A stretch of 64,000 bases of DNA from Seiridium cupressi (taxonomy: Eukaryota; Ascomycota; Sordariomycetes; Amphisphaeriales; Sporocadaceae). Positions within the stretch are counted from its first letter, which is position 1; each line of letters starts with the position of its first letter. Below the pieces are notes generated by a model. That model saw nothing but the letters and a program-made list of their open reading frames with translations, was not told the DNA's origin and did no database searches. Positions 22,736 to 33,865 of the stretch are shown in pieces. The translations under genes and the position numbers were made by a program. The stretch is taken from the NCBI GenBank assembly GCA_036674765.1, contig JARVKI010000041.1:248001-312000 (forward strand), written 5' to 3'.

Positions 22736-24376
22736 ATGACTAAGGAGTTCCTCAAAGCCAAGAAGGCTTCTTGGACGGCCAAGGGTCGAGCTGGAATCGA
22801 AGCCAAGCACATCCGATGGACGTATGGCAACGACACCAGCCGGGATGACAATGGCTCCAAAGTGATAGTCAGTCGTACGCGACTCGGAGCTCGGATTGCC
22901 ACAAAGCCGATAGAGAAAGTCAGAGCAGTGAAAGAAAGTCAAGCGGCGAGGAGACGACGAAAGAAAGCTGCTAGGTTGGAAGCCAAGTATACCATTGCCT
23001 CGACTGCCATCTTGGATCGCGGGAAGCATCCACGAGCAATCGGCACGGATATTACCTTGGAGATTTTCGGGGGGGAAAGGAAATACAGAAGGAGGAAGAA
23101 TTCGTTCACACGAGCATTACACCCAACCTCAAAGATCGAGAGACTCCCGACAGAAACTCTTCTACAGATACAGAATAACTTGCAAGCGGCCGACCGGCTG
23201 TGTCTTGCCATGAGCTCTCGGATGATGCTGTTGAAACTCAGCTTAACCAAGAGAGAGGATCTTTCGAACAAGCAGAAGAAACTGTTCGCTCGTCGACTCG
23301 AGCAGGATATGGTCGTTATTCCACAACTTGTTGCATGTACATGATGCATGAAACTGCACAGACCATTCCTATCAATACAGAATGAAAGCGTGAGACGGCG
23401 TCAAGAGAGACCCCAGCTTCCATGTACGACCGTCCGGCCCCATCCATACACCACTTTTCATAAAAGGCTTCATTTCAATTTGGTCTCTTACATCATGAGA
23501 AGGCACCGCAACGGTTTTGACAGTGGTGAGCTTCTCAGGCAGGTTCAGCATACGCAAACAACACAATGCATAATCTGGAAGAAGGAATTCTATCTTCAGA
23601 AGACGAAAAAGAGCCGGATAATCGACGGGCTCTTCTTCACGAAGGCTCAGACTGCCATCTTCCCAGCGTGCGGATCATGGGATGACTGTGAACTTATTGA
23701 TAGTCTGATCCACCTACTGAAGAGTACGGAAGATAAGATTTGTCCTCATCGAGGGTGGAAAAATGACATACGGCGGAACTTGATTCCACGATGGGATGAA
23801 GATGGAAAGACGAAGGGTGATTTTGCCAGACAGGCCGGCGGACCGCTCGGCTACCCTCAAATAGGTGCGGAGCTACGATGCCTCTTGGTTCACGGGCGGA
23901 CATGCGATTATCACTGCCAGGGAGGCTCGGTCGAAAAACGGGAAATCGGCTGTCCGGGAAGCTGTTCACTCTGCTACACAGACTTTTCTCTCAACGTCAT
24001 CAACATCCCAGGACTAAGTGCTCGATTACTGGTCCTGACGACTTGGAAAAACCTTGGCATATGCGAGAAGCGGTGCGAAGAGCAATGGCAATCTTTCGAG
24101 AAACCTAGGAGGGATGAAGCCGGAAACCCGCCAAGAGCCTACCGGGCCACAATGCGGCAAGGGCGTCAAGCGATCTTTCGGCCTTATGAGGAGGCTGACG
24201 ACTCTGGCTTCAGCTATGGTGGTCCGAACCACGTCCACAGACCACGTTTGAAGCCACTCGATGTGATGCGCTTGGTTGAATTCCCACAAAGGTTGCAGTA
24301 CGAGACGGCAGATTGCGGTCTACCACATCGACCTACCCCAGAAGGTGCCGTCTACTATCCAGACCCTCTCGATTAA
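22736..24376 (+). pseudogene. F-box protein gene interrupted by one in-frame TGA
   Basis: One reading frame of 547 codons is broken only by a TGA at 23342-23344. The N-terminal part (202 codons) is basic and ends in an F-box-like helix pair (IERLPTETLLQIQNNLQAAD, then a Leu/Met-rich helix) that would bind Skp1 in an SCF ubiquitin ligase. The part after the stop starts with CMKLHRPF. Fungal F-box proteins commonly have a Cys-rich segment ending in KLH just after the F-box, so the stop lies inside a conserved motif. The rest has CPGSCSLCYTDFS and a LLVLTTWKNLG segment, both usual in these proteins. The intron options I tested around the stop are too short or shift the frame. It may be a nonsense-mutated pseudogene, a readthrough gene or a sequencing error. 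An upstream ATG exon is not needed. Confidence 0.7.
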
Positions 24377-25909
24377 TTCGACTGGTGGTAGGGGTCAGCT
24401 CTCAGTTACAGAGTACTATGCAAATGTACTGGGCACGCTTGTGAGCATAAGTGCATTCGAAATTATTATGCTATAGCTATTACAGTTTAATTTGGTGCGG
24501 TTATATATATTTTTTGGAAAAATTGTAATATCAATCTGACAAAATAATGCACACGATCGGTCTCCCAGATGGAATTGGTGGGCCCACACATCATCCAACC
24601 GATCTAGAAATAATCAGGTTCATTCTCAAATAAGAAGATACGTTTTCGGACGACAAATGAAAAAAACGGGACTGTATTCGTACCGTAACTCAGCTACCTC
24701 GCCGTATCTGGGTGCTAGTCCAAATTCGCTGGATATCTAAAGCTCACAGATGAAGCGTGAATCAGGACAAAATGATCTTTGTTCTCCCTGGCTCTAGTCG
24801 TCTGGGATATCGAGACTGAGTATATCGCCCCAACTGTCAACACACCTCTCTGCATCACTCTCGGCCGAATCAAAATATCTTCCTCCACTCCACGTACAGC
24901 ACGCTTGAATAGCGTATCAGTATCAACCCTGCGGGTGTGGGTGCCTAAAGTGCTACCTAGTAGATATGATCGAACTCGAGTCATAGCCACCGGCAGGGTA
25001 GGTACCTTTGATCTGGGGCAGCACAGTTGTTCAACATGGCCGGCTCTCCGTAGCTGTAACCGTCCAGTCGGATGGCCGTCGTATAATGTGCTCCGCGACG
25101 AATTCAATGATCTTCAAGCCGGGATAGTATATATAGGTAGTTCTAATAAGCGAGGGCAAGCTTACGCGCTGATCGCCAAGCAATTTTACGACGTTTGAGA
25201 TCACAGCGAGTAACAAGCTCAAATATAATTAAAACTTGTGCTAGAGCTGGTATGAGACGTACGCACATCTTAAAAAAATAAGTATACTGGGCATCGGAAT
25301 AGGATTCTCAGCAACTTGTCTTCTTCGCAGTCCTGGGTCAAGCCAGAAAGTGCAATGAAGGGAAGGGGTCGCGACAATCGAAGGTAGTGTAAGATCGATG
25401 TCACTGTGGAATGCAGTCAATGAGCAAGCTCAGAAGGCAGCTTCCCGAAGTACAAAAATAAGACTGGAAAAGTGAGATAAATCAAGTTTTCACGCTTGAT
25501 AGAACAGGTACTACACGTTGATCTTAGCCAATGAGGCAAGAAGAGCGATGAGGAGGGAAGGGAGGGAAGAGGGTTGGGAGAGCGGCTTTTTATAGTAGGG
25601 AGACTAATCCTTGCACAAGTTTGACCCGCTGCAGCCTGGAGGAATGGTGGGTTCTGCTGCCTAGAATCAGGCTGCTCTGCCTGGCAGTGCCTGTTCCCAT
25701 TAAATGCACAAGTTCTATTCAGGAATTCGATATAAAGTAAATTATTCATCTATCTCAACTTAAAGATCAATAGAGGCGCAAATATACGTAGCATAATAGA
25801 ACGTCTCCTTAGGTGATATTGGCGAGCGACCTGGAGGATTAGGTCTAGCCATGCTTCGTAACAACTTTTGTGTGTATCGTTTCTTGACATGCCGTTAGTT
25901 CTACATTAT
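24377..25909. other. Intergenic, no recognised gene
   Basis: Overlapping short frames on both strands (up to 139 codons at 24779-25198) do not resemble known proteins. AT-rich patches occur around 24470-24680. The right end is the 3' flank of the opsin-related gene. Confidence 0.45.
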
Positions 25910-26840
25910 TCACACACTTGTTTCTGCAACACCGATACTAGCAGGCTGTTCTTCCTTGTCCAGTGATAAGCTGCCAGTTGAACCGTTTCGGGGCTCGCTG
26001 AAAGCCAGATTCAGCTTCTGGTAATTCCACTTGCGGCCCAAGACCACAAAGGCGAAGGCCGATAGCGGCAGCAGCAAAACATCCAGTACGCCGAAGATTA
26101 TAAAACTCCCGGTAATGCCGATGCGGTTACCGCCATCGCTCAGGCCGAACGCAACAGGATATATGAGCCACACTAGATTGATCCAGCCGGCTAAGATCAT
26201 GTAGTCACGCACAATGCCCAGGCGGCCTGCCGACTCGCGGCTCTCGTTGAGAGTACTCAAGGCAAGTATAAGCCAGGCAAATGTGCCGAAAGCGAAGAAA
26301 CCCAATTTGTAGTCGGTGGTGGTGCATGCGGCCGCTAGATAGGTAAGGACCCAAAACCAAGAGATGAAGAGATTGGTCATGATAGTCGTCCATGAAACAC
26401 CCGATAAGAGACCGAGAGCGAGGCTACACGATGGAAATGCGACAGCCCAGTTGATGTATTTCGTGTAGAAGATCTGGCGTGAAAGGCCTTGACCGAGCTG
26501 ATCCGCCTGGGCGACGGAGATCCAGCCCAGGCCAGAAGCCTCGGCAAAATGCGTTACGGACCCGACAAGTAGAGCACAAGTGAACAGATAGTGAAAGACT
26601 CTGTCACTCTCGGGAGCGCCGAAGCAAAATATCAAGAGACCGATCTGTCATGAGAGGGATAATGAGTCCTCTGTCAAGGATACAATAACGCAACCCGAAA
26701 GGCAATCTTACAAAAGAAGTTATGCAGATGGCTGTGACGGCCCAAAGCCAGTCGGCGCCAGGTTGAGAGAGGACCTCGTCAACGCCATTTGGTGTACCCA
26801 ACTGGAGCGTGTTGGTATCTCGCGGTAGAAAGAAATCCAT
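25910..26840 (-). CDS. Opsin-related seven-helix protein (YRO2/MRH1/HSP30-like), no retinal lysine
   Basis: Integral membrane protein of the microbial-rhodopsin fold, 287 residues. Exon 1 is 26712-26840 and exon 2 is 25910-26644; the 67-base intron splits the first helix and splicing restores ITSF-IGLLIF. Seven hydrophobic helices are evident. The helix C motif reads KYINW, where light-driven pumps have RYxDW. In helix G the VLDV motif (Asp231) is present, but the position four residues further (235), where rhodopsins bind retinal through Lys, is Leu. The proton-donor Asp of helix C is also replaced, by Ala. The protein therefore should not bind retinal by a Schiff base and belongs with the fungal ORP/YRO2/HSP30 group, which are stress-induced plasma-membrane proteins. 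A TATA candidate lies about 150 bases upstream. Confidence 0.9.
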
Positions 26841-27412
26841 GACTCTGCTGAGTGGCTCTACTCGTGGTGAGCAGTGTTCGAATAACGAATGATGAGAATA
26901 TGCTTAATTGCTTCGTATGAGTAATGTTTTGAATAACAAAGTGGTCATCCAACAACCAGACCAGAGACTGAGTAGAAGAGAAACCATTTATACTTATGAG
27001 CGCAACTACTTTACACTATAGAATCTTGGTCGGAGTTAAAAAACGAGTATGGCAGCACCGATATGTCAGATTTGCCTCCGACATGAGCGTATCACTATTT
27101 TTGATACCCTATTTGCGCTGGACGAGTACAGTGTGATGCGAACTGGGCGGAAGCAAATGCGCCCCGACGATTGGTTCCACTGATGGAGACAATGTCGCCT
27201 TTACCGAATCGGGATTCATCGCAAGCAAATGCTTATATATTGAGTGCTGATGTGTCAGCAAGGTGGTTTCGACCCCGGCTAAGCGTCGTTTCTCATTATG
27301 AGAGTCTGCTTTCGATAACCACGTCAACAAGGTCCAACGGCACATGCCTGTATCTCGGTAATGGTACCTTGCTACCTCTGCGACTACCTTCTTCCCTCAC
27401 GGATTCCTCGGA
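26841..27412. other. Divergent promoter region between opsin-related and Zn2Cys6 genes
   Basis: The two flanking genes are transcribed away from each other, so this 570-base stretch must contain both promoters. I see one TATA candidate (26986-26992, minus strand) and no other gene. Confidence 0.5.
26986..26992 (-). promoter_or_regulatory. TATA-box candidate of the opsin-related gene
   Basis: TATAAAT on the minus strand, about 150 bases before the ATG at 26840. Confidence 0.4.
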
Positions 27413-28582
27413 ATGATCATGGGAAACACAAAGACAGCGAACAATGACACAACGAATTTTGGTAAAGTCTCTATAGTGAGTATTTCGTACTAATTGGAAT
27501 AATGTTTTGACGTTACTTAGGCGTGCTCGGCCTGCAAGTCTCGAAAGAAACGATGTGGTGGCGGCACACCAAAGTGCGGCAGTTGCGCCTCACGTAACGC
27601 AGAATGCAGCTATGCGGATGCACGGGTCTATCGAGGACCCAGGAAAAGGTAAAACTCAATAGTAATCGAACATAAAATCCGGCTTGCTGACTTGTATATA
27701 AGGAACTATCCGAAGGGCGACATATCAAAGTGCTCTCTATTGTCTTCCACCCAATATTCTCCTGGGATATTCAACCAGGGCACAACCAGTAGCTCTTTGA
27801 CGCAGTCAACATCATTGGAACAAGATGCTGGTTGTGTACATTCACACGATGGAGTCCCTGAAGATAATACAACTTCCCTGCAGCTACTCAACTCCGAGCA
27901 TCTATCTCAACAACGAGCGACAGCCATCACGAAACCGGTTCCAATCATGGCAGATTTCCTGTTTCCCGACGTGTTCAACAATGATTTCAAGTTGTTGAAG
28001 CAGATTACAAGCCGAGACGTCCTCGCTCGCAAGTTTACACCCCTTATGCCGTTACATATAACGAAACGCCTTATCAAGAACAGCTTTGCTGAGGCTTTTG
28101 GGGGCGATCAACCGATGGAGCTTCTCCAATTATTGACACTCCTTGATGCCCAATTCGCAGATAGTTTTATCGAGCCTGGCAGCGATCCTGCTAGATGGTC
28201 TCTTGTCAATTCCGTTACAGCGCTTGCGCTGCGGTTTAAGACGGCCCCGGGCTCAGAGGCCGATATGTCTGTCATCTCGGGTGCGTTCTACCAGAATGCC
28301 ACCAGGGTAATACCTGACCTGATTCTGCAAACATCGAGCTTGCTGTCCATGCAAGCGCTCGTGTCGATAGCGATGTTCGCTAAGGGGATCCCGGATACTA
28401 CAGCCTTGTCTGCTCTGGCAACGAATGTTTCACTACAGCTGGAACTTCTCAGCCAAAAACGACCGTCGGCTGATGAACTGAATGACACGGAACGTGAGGC
28501 GGAGCGTCTAGCATTATGCGACATTTCAGTCATAATGAGAAGGTTGGCTACGCAAGTTAGTTTATGGAGCCCAGAAATATAA
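27413..28582 (+). CDS. Short Zn2Cys6 transcription factor
   Basis: Putative nuclear regulator, 356 residues. Exons 27413-27475, 27521-27648, 27703-28582. The first donor is a consensus GTGAGT with a TACTAAT branch site in a 45-base intron. The zinc cluster is C23-X2-C26-X6-C33-X6-C40-X2-C43-X6-C50, a canonical spacing, followed by a basic linker. The remainder (about 155-356) is helical, with FKLLKQITSRDVLARKF and other Leu-rich helices that resemble the beginning of a fungal middle homology region, but the usual RxRVFW-type signature is missing and the frame ends about where it would be expected. The protein is thus short for a full regulator and may be truncated. It is divergent from the opsin-related gene; no regulatory link is shown. 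Confidence 0.75.
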
Positions 28583-28744
28583 CAAAACTGAACATGCGTT
28601 AGTTGGGATTGGACGTTTTATTAGTCGGGATGGAATGCTAAATGTCAAGAAGATAGCTTATTGGGGTACGCCCATCAGATATATGAGGTCTTCACCCACT
28701 TTTGTATTATAATTGGAATAATTTTCATGGGGTATGCTTTCTAA

Positions 28745-29567
28745 TCAGTGTGCTTGTACAATGCTATCAGCTTTCCTCGACCGCCATATCATTCCCCATA
28801 TTACAATACCTTCTCCTCCAGCTTTAGCTCGACCGCTTGCTCCCACTTCGCCTTCACCCATACGAATTTCTTCCACAATTTCGAACCCATATTTCAAGTA
28901 CAGTTGCCTTGATTCTGGCGTGGTAGCTTCCAGCCAAATTGGATGGCCATCGTCTTGGGCACGCGATTGTATATCCCCGAGCAATGCCCCGGCAAGCCCT
29001 TCCCGTCGCCTCTTAGATGACGTTCCCATTATTAACACGTACCAGAAACCATTATGTCTTTCTTCTTCAGTCATGCCTTTAGACTTTGTTTTTCCAGCGG
29101 CTTTAGAGTAGTCTACGAGAACGCGCTGTGCGATATCGTTAGCACGCGTATCCATATCACCAGCATACAAGTGCCTACTTTGCAGGGCGAGTAGCCCAAT
29201 TTGACCATGGCAGGCACCAAGCCGGCCCTGAGGATAGTGAGCGCGCCGTCCGGTTCGCAAAGAGGCGGGCAGAAAGCCGCGCTGGACCCCCAGTCCCCAG
29301 CTTCAACGATATGCCCGCCCGCAACAGTCGTTGCCTTCACCATGGCTTGTATCATGGATAGAAGACTGCGTTCGCGCTGCGCATCCGGCACATTGCATAA
29401 GAACCAATTGTACACTGGATCATCATCAAAAACTGAGGCCATAAGTTTGGCGCATTCGTTGACCCGGTCTATCATCATTAGCATTTAGCAGTTGGCTCAG
29501 CACAGCGACGGTGTATTTACGAACCTTTACTGCCATTAGTTACCTTAGGGCTTTGAGCTTGAGCCAT
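28745..29567 (-). CDS. GNAT-family N-acetyltransferase
   Basis: Acetyl-CoA-dependent transferase of unknown substrate, 237 residues in my model. Exons (minus strand): 29525-29567, 29179-29468, 28745-29125. The second intron (29126-29178) has a GTAGGC donor, GCTAAC branch site and CACAG acceptor and joins the two frames cleanly. The first exon is less certain: its donor is GTTCGT, and an alternative start without it is the ATG at 29484. Visible features are the N-terminal DRVNECAKLMASVFDDDP, typical of fungal GNATs, the WYVLIMGTS strand, the acetyl-CoA loop SKRRREGLAGALL, WLEATTPESRQLYLKYGFE as motif B, and a basic tail. No neighbour suggests a pathway. Confidence 0.82.
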
Positions 29568-31041
29568 GTCGAATGTATCGGCGTGGCACGAGGTGCTGGT
29601 CTTTACTTCTCACGCGATCTATGTAAGTTGAGATTATATACATATGATTCGAGATCCTGGGGTAGTGCTTACATGTATGTAAGGGGTAATTGAGACCGAC
29701 GGAACGCGCGGCGCCCGAAAAAACACTAGCCTATGGTGGACAATAGGACATTCTTGTCAACGTAATCTTGGCAAGTTGGCACTACTTTTCAACATTCATG
29801 TCAACAATATAGCCCGATTAAGAGTTGAATGATACAATTGGCTGAAAGAAGGATATTTGCATATACACAACAGGTGATGAGCTTGTACATGCGTCACTAA
29901 GCTATCCTAAATATCTCAAAAGCGGTCTTGGCGTCTGGGATCTTGATAGCACACCATGTCTGTTTCTACTTGACTTCGAAAGGGGAGATATCTCCATTTT
30001 ATTAGACATGGCTGTAGTTACTCCAATACATAGTCTAAATGGAGCGCTCTCTGCTTTGGTCGCAAACTCGAATACTTCTGGAATGCAGGTCGGAATGTAT
30101 ATAGGCTGCTACGAGATATACGAGCAATCTAACCATGTAATTCCTGCAAACTAAGGAGACATGACTACTCTGTTGGTCTGACCGCGCGTGACTCCCGATC
30201 ACCTTGAAATACGGGAAAACCAGAGGGACATTACCGTTGACTTCAGAAACCTGATATGGCCTGAATATCTTACAAGTTTCAAGCTGGAATCAACACAGGC
30301 GTTCGAAACTTGAACAAATTTTTGGGCATCTGAATCCTTCAACACTCCCATGATCATCGATCTGAGGATACATGATGTTGAAATTATTTTTGCGTTTATG
30401 TTTAGAGACACTGACTTGTTCATTTTTGGCATTAGATACTTGACCATTGCAATCTCGATGCCCGCCTACTGGCGAACCGGAATATATAATTTCACTCCAT
30501 GTCTTTTTGGAAACGTCGAGCGCCTAGGCACGATAAGGCGTGCAACTGCTATCAATAGTGGCTGCTGGACGGGTGGACTTTTAAATGAGAAAACATAGCG
30601 GCCTGGTTCCTCCATATAGCAACCTTCGCGGGTCTTCTGAGGTGGTTCCCCTCAACGGTAAACAAGTATATATTGAGGTGTATCTTCAGAAACTAAAGAC
30701 AGCTGAGAGAAACGACAAGTGAGACAGCAGACAGGTAAAAATGAGTGAGTTACAGGTATGATCGTTGTTATACACCTTGAAGTGGGGATTCTGATGATTG
30801 ATATAGTGCATTCGAGGAATGGAAGTAGAAAGGGCGGGTCATACTCCCACAAGTAAATTGGCATCGCGGTATGGATGATATTAGAGCTGACTTAAGAATG
30901 CAATTCTGAAAATCAATAGAAAGGGTAGTGCTATGTGTGTGGTTTGAATTATGTTTCAGACGGGCTATCCCGAAAGTCGTAACAGTGCTCAAAGCCAGCC
31001 CACATTTGATGGTATTGCAATTGCTCCAACATAGTAGGCCC
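29568..31041. other. Intergenic, AT-rich, no recognised gene
   Basis: Only short open frames (under 85 codons) on both strands and AT-rich sequence. Nothing recognised. Confidence 0.45.
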
Positions 31042-31258
31042 TCACCATGGTGGCATTAAATCGCGTTGACCGTCTAGAAAATCGATGGCGGCAACGCGTA
31101 GTGCCCGCCCCACGCTATCATGCACAATACCCCACCATGTCAAGGCGTCGATAATCTGAAGCTCCAAAATCAGTAGACGCGAAGTCTACCAATCGCAAGT
31201 TCGATAAGGCTCACCTGAAGTCTGTTGTGCACATCACTAGGAATACTCTCTAACTGTT
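31042..31258 (-). CDS. Small unknown gene or gene 3' fragment, two visible exons
   Basis: Unrecognised, but protein-like. The exon at 31215-31258 encodes a segment like EQLESIPSDVHNRLQ and ends at a GTGAGC donor; the acceptor CTTCAG joins it in frame to 31042-31155, which encodes IIDALTWWGIVHDSVGRALR and ends at a TGA after a short acidic/Trp tail. A stop precedes the first visible exon, which begins after a good acceptor (GTCAG), so a further 5' exon would have to lie across the nicotinamidase start, on the opposite strand. It could be a small gene with an overlapping promoter or a leftover 3' fragment of a larger gene. Confidence 0.35.
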
Positions 31259-31332
31259 CTGACAAGCATCATCGTTGAGGACCGGAGCTGCGGCAATTCT
31301 TTGACTCGTAAGCCACGAGCAGCAAGGAGACG

Positions 31333-32093
31333 ATGACCCAAACGGTAAAATTCCGACCGGCACTGATAGTTGTGGATTTCCAAGAGGATTTCTGCCCTCC
31401 TGTAAGTCGAATACACGCTTATTATGTAAAACTTAAGCTCACGATTGCAAGAATGGATCACTCGCTGTTCAGGATGGCAGAGACATCACACCTACAGTAA
31501 ACACACTGTTGGCGCTTCCATTTGCTTTGAAGATTGCGACCAAGGACTGGCATCCGCAATCGCATGTCTCGTTCGCATCAAACCATAAGGGTAAGCAGCC
31601 CTTCACGGACTACGTCACCATCGTCAACCCCGCGAACCCGGAGGAGACAAACAAGACCCGTGTTTGGCCAGTGCACTGTGTACAAGGCACTCCCGGCGCC
31701 GAATTAGTGGAGGAGCTCGACATCAGCAAGGTAGACACGATCATCGAGAAGGGCCAAGATGATAGGGTCGAGATGTACAGTCCCTTCTTTGACCCTTTCG
31801 AAAAGCCGAGGGGTTGTGATAGTGGACTCGCCAGGATCTTGAGAGACAAGGGAATCACTGATGTATATGTGGTTGGGCTGGCGGCCGATTACTGTGTGTT
31901 GAATTGTGCGAAGGATGCATTTAAGGAGGGCTTCCGTACCTTCATCGTGGAGGAGGGGACGAGAGCCGTTGACCCGGAGGGGTGGCCAAGGGTGCGACAG
32001 GGGCTCGAGGAAGAGGGGGTAAGAATTGTGAACATGGAAGGTGATGAGGTTCGAAGACTTGTGTCTTTTCCTGCTTCTTCTTCTTCTTCTTGA
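31333..32093 (+). CDS. PNC1: Nicotinamidase (NAD salvage)
   Basis: Isochorismatase-fold hydrolase that converts nicotinamide to nicotinate plus ammonia in NAD+ salvage; cytosolic, nuclear or peroxisomal. Exons 31333-31401 and 31452-32093, 50-base intron; 236 residues. The catalytic triad of the family is visible: Asp15 in VVDFQEDF, Lys123 in IIEKG and Cys171 in GLAADYCV. The metal ligands are Asp55 and His57 in KDWHP, and His98 in PVHCVQGT. The C-terminus ends in a run of Ser from a TTC/TCT microsatellite. In yeast, Pnc1 activity relieves nicotinamide inhibition of sirtuins. The start is the first ATG and places Asp15 at the usual distance. Confidence 0.93.
32073..32090 (+). repeat. TTC/TCT microsatellite at the 3' end of PNC1
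   Basis: Tandem trinucleotides encode the terminal Ser run of nicotinamidase. Its length could vary without affecting the catalytic core. Confidence 0.6.
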
Positions 32094-33865
32094 GGCCGGT
32101 GTTTGAAGCAGGGGCAAGTGTGATTCTAGCAGGAGAGTATGAAGCGATTGGCCTTTCCAGCCAATAGTTCACTTGAAAGCGGCTATCATCTTGCAGCAGA
32201 GGGCAATGGATGACAGGGGCGTGAGTAGTTCACCACATGTAGCCTTGAGGTTGGTTGGAACAGCCATTCTGCCATCAGCCATATTGTTGGAATTTGCGGG
32301 TAACACCGGATGCACCAGGCACCACTGGTCCGAAAGAGAAGAAACCCTGCAAATTACGGAGTCGTTAGATAAGCTTGACAGTTGCGATAGAGCAATGCAA
32401 AGGCCGCGAAGTGGACCTATCTGCTATGGGTATTATTGTCGACTGACAAACCTAACTACATTTGTCGCGCCATCCCAATGATCATCATGAAGCCCACCCC
32501 TGACCATGGCAGGTTTGGGCACTCGAGCAGGCTATGGAAAACCACGCCTGGGAGTCAATCTGAGCCCAGTCGTTCGTATGTGCGACTCAACAAGAATGCG
32601 ATCGCAAATCGACTCCGCTCTGCTGGTGAGGCTGACTTGTTTCAACAAGATTATTGAGCTCAGTTTCCGTCATCGCCTGGGTCTCTTGACGTAAAAGACG
32701 CCAACAGCGCTAACTCAACGGCTGGAAATCAGCAAAAAAAGCAAGGGTCTCAGCAGGACGCGGGCTGGCGGAGTTCGTGGGGTCGGATCAGCAGCGATTG
32801 CCCGTGCTCATTCGGAGGGAAATCGTACTATTCGCCTCACCGCTTACTGTTCCAGGCCGTCCTCGCCAGGCTAGAGCTGCAGCATCAACGTGGTTCGGCT
32901 GGGAACCGGTGATTATTGGGGGGTTCTAGCGATACCATGGGAAATTTCTCTTCACCGATCCCACTCCCCAACCCTTGCCGTGTCGTTTTTAGTGTGCCCA
33001 CGCCAGCCATGTTATCCTAGTTCGTGCCTTGCGCCGCCTGAGATGGGATTCATCGATCCAGCAGTCATGGTCGAGATAATTGAAAAAGCATCGAGCTCGG
33101 AGCGGACTGCCCTCCCTGTTAACTACGTAGGTAAAGAAGGCATTGAACTGAAGGCTCAGAGCTGCAGTTAGATTAGGCCTTACCTAATCCAGACGGCGTT
33201 TTCCCCAAAGTAGAAAGGTCAGAAATGGTAACCAAAGTCCTCCTCCACAGAGGGGCCCAGCCGGTGTTTTGCCCAAAGTAGAAACGCTCTCGAATTGCGC
33301 ATACTCAAGTAGTAAAAAAAAGTCAGGGCTTCTAGAGAGGCACTAGCCGCCCCTTTGCACCTCTCCCATGCTGACGTTGCGTGCTCCTATATCCTCCCTC
33401 GGTGCGTGAGGTGCCCAATTGCCCTATCGCGACTTTCTTTCTCTCCAGCTACTGGTGCTTAGAGACCGAGAAGACCCGCCAGGACGCCGTCCAGCCCTTG
33501 ACGTGTGCGGCATCGGGCTATCAACACCCTCTCAGCACACTCTCGCCCCTGATAGAGTTCCTCCGCGACTTCAGACCGACGCCCTCGAGAAACCCAGAGC
33601 CCGCCCCGCGACTTGCCACTTCAACACGGCACGCGGCAGTATCGACATCTGTTCCGGGATATCTCAGGAAAACTCATTGGTGAGCCATTCCTCCCTTCTT
33701 GTGTGGTGTGGAGGCGCAGTCCGCCACGCAATCGCCATGTGGTGATGCCTCGCCACGCGCTGCCCTCAAAGTCCTACCCTAGGAACCCATTGTCTTACAT
33801 AGCTCACACAACCCAGGTACGCAGCCCTCCCGAGTTGAAGCAGATGCATCTGTGGTAGCTCCAAC
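32094..33865. other. Intergenic region upstream of HMG-CoA reductase
   Basis: No gene recognised; several overlapping frames of 80-108 codons between 33381 and 33858 look like shadows in a pyrimidine-rich leader. A 19-base near-perfect direct repeat (33198-33216 and 33266-33284) lies about 600 bases before the HMG-CoA reductase start and is listed separately. Confidence 0.5.
33198..33284. repeat. Pair of 19-base direct repeats upstream of HMG-CoA reductase
   Basis: gttttccccaaagtagaaa at 33198-33216 recurs at 33266-33284 with one mismatch (68-base spacing). The flanks also share similarity. A role as a repeated regulator-binding site in the HMG1 promoter is only an inference. Confidence 0.55.

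Noticed and set aside
23337..23380. Intron that would remove the TGA in the F-box gene
   Set aside because: GTACAT at 23337 with the acceptor at 23380 gives a 44-base intron, but the join creates a stop and removes the conserved KLH motif; the nearer acceptor gives an intron of only 25 bases.
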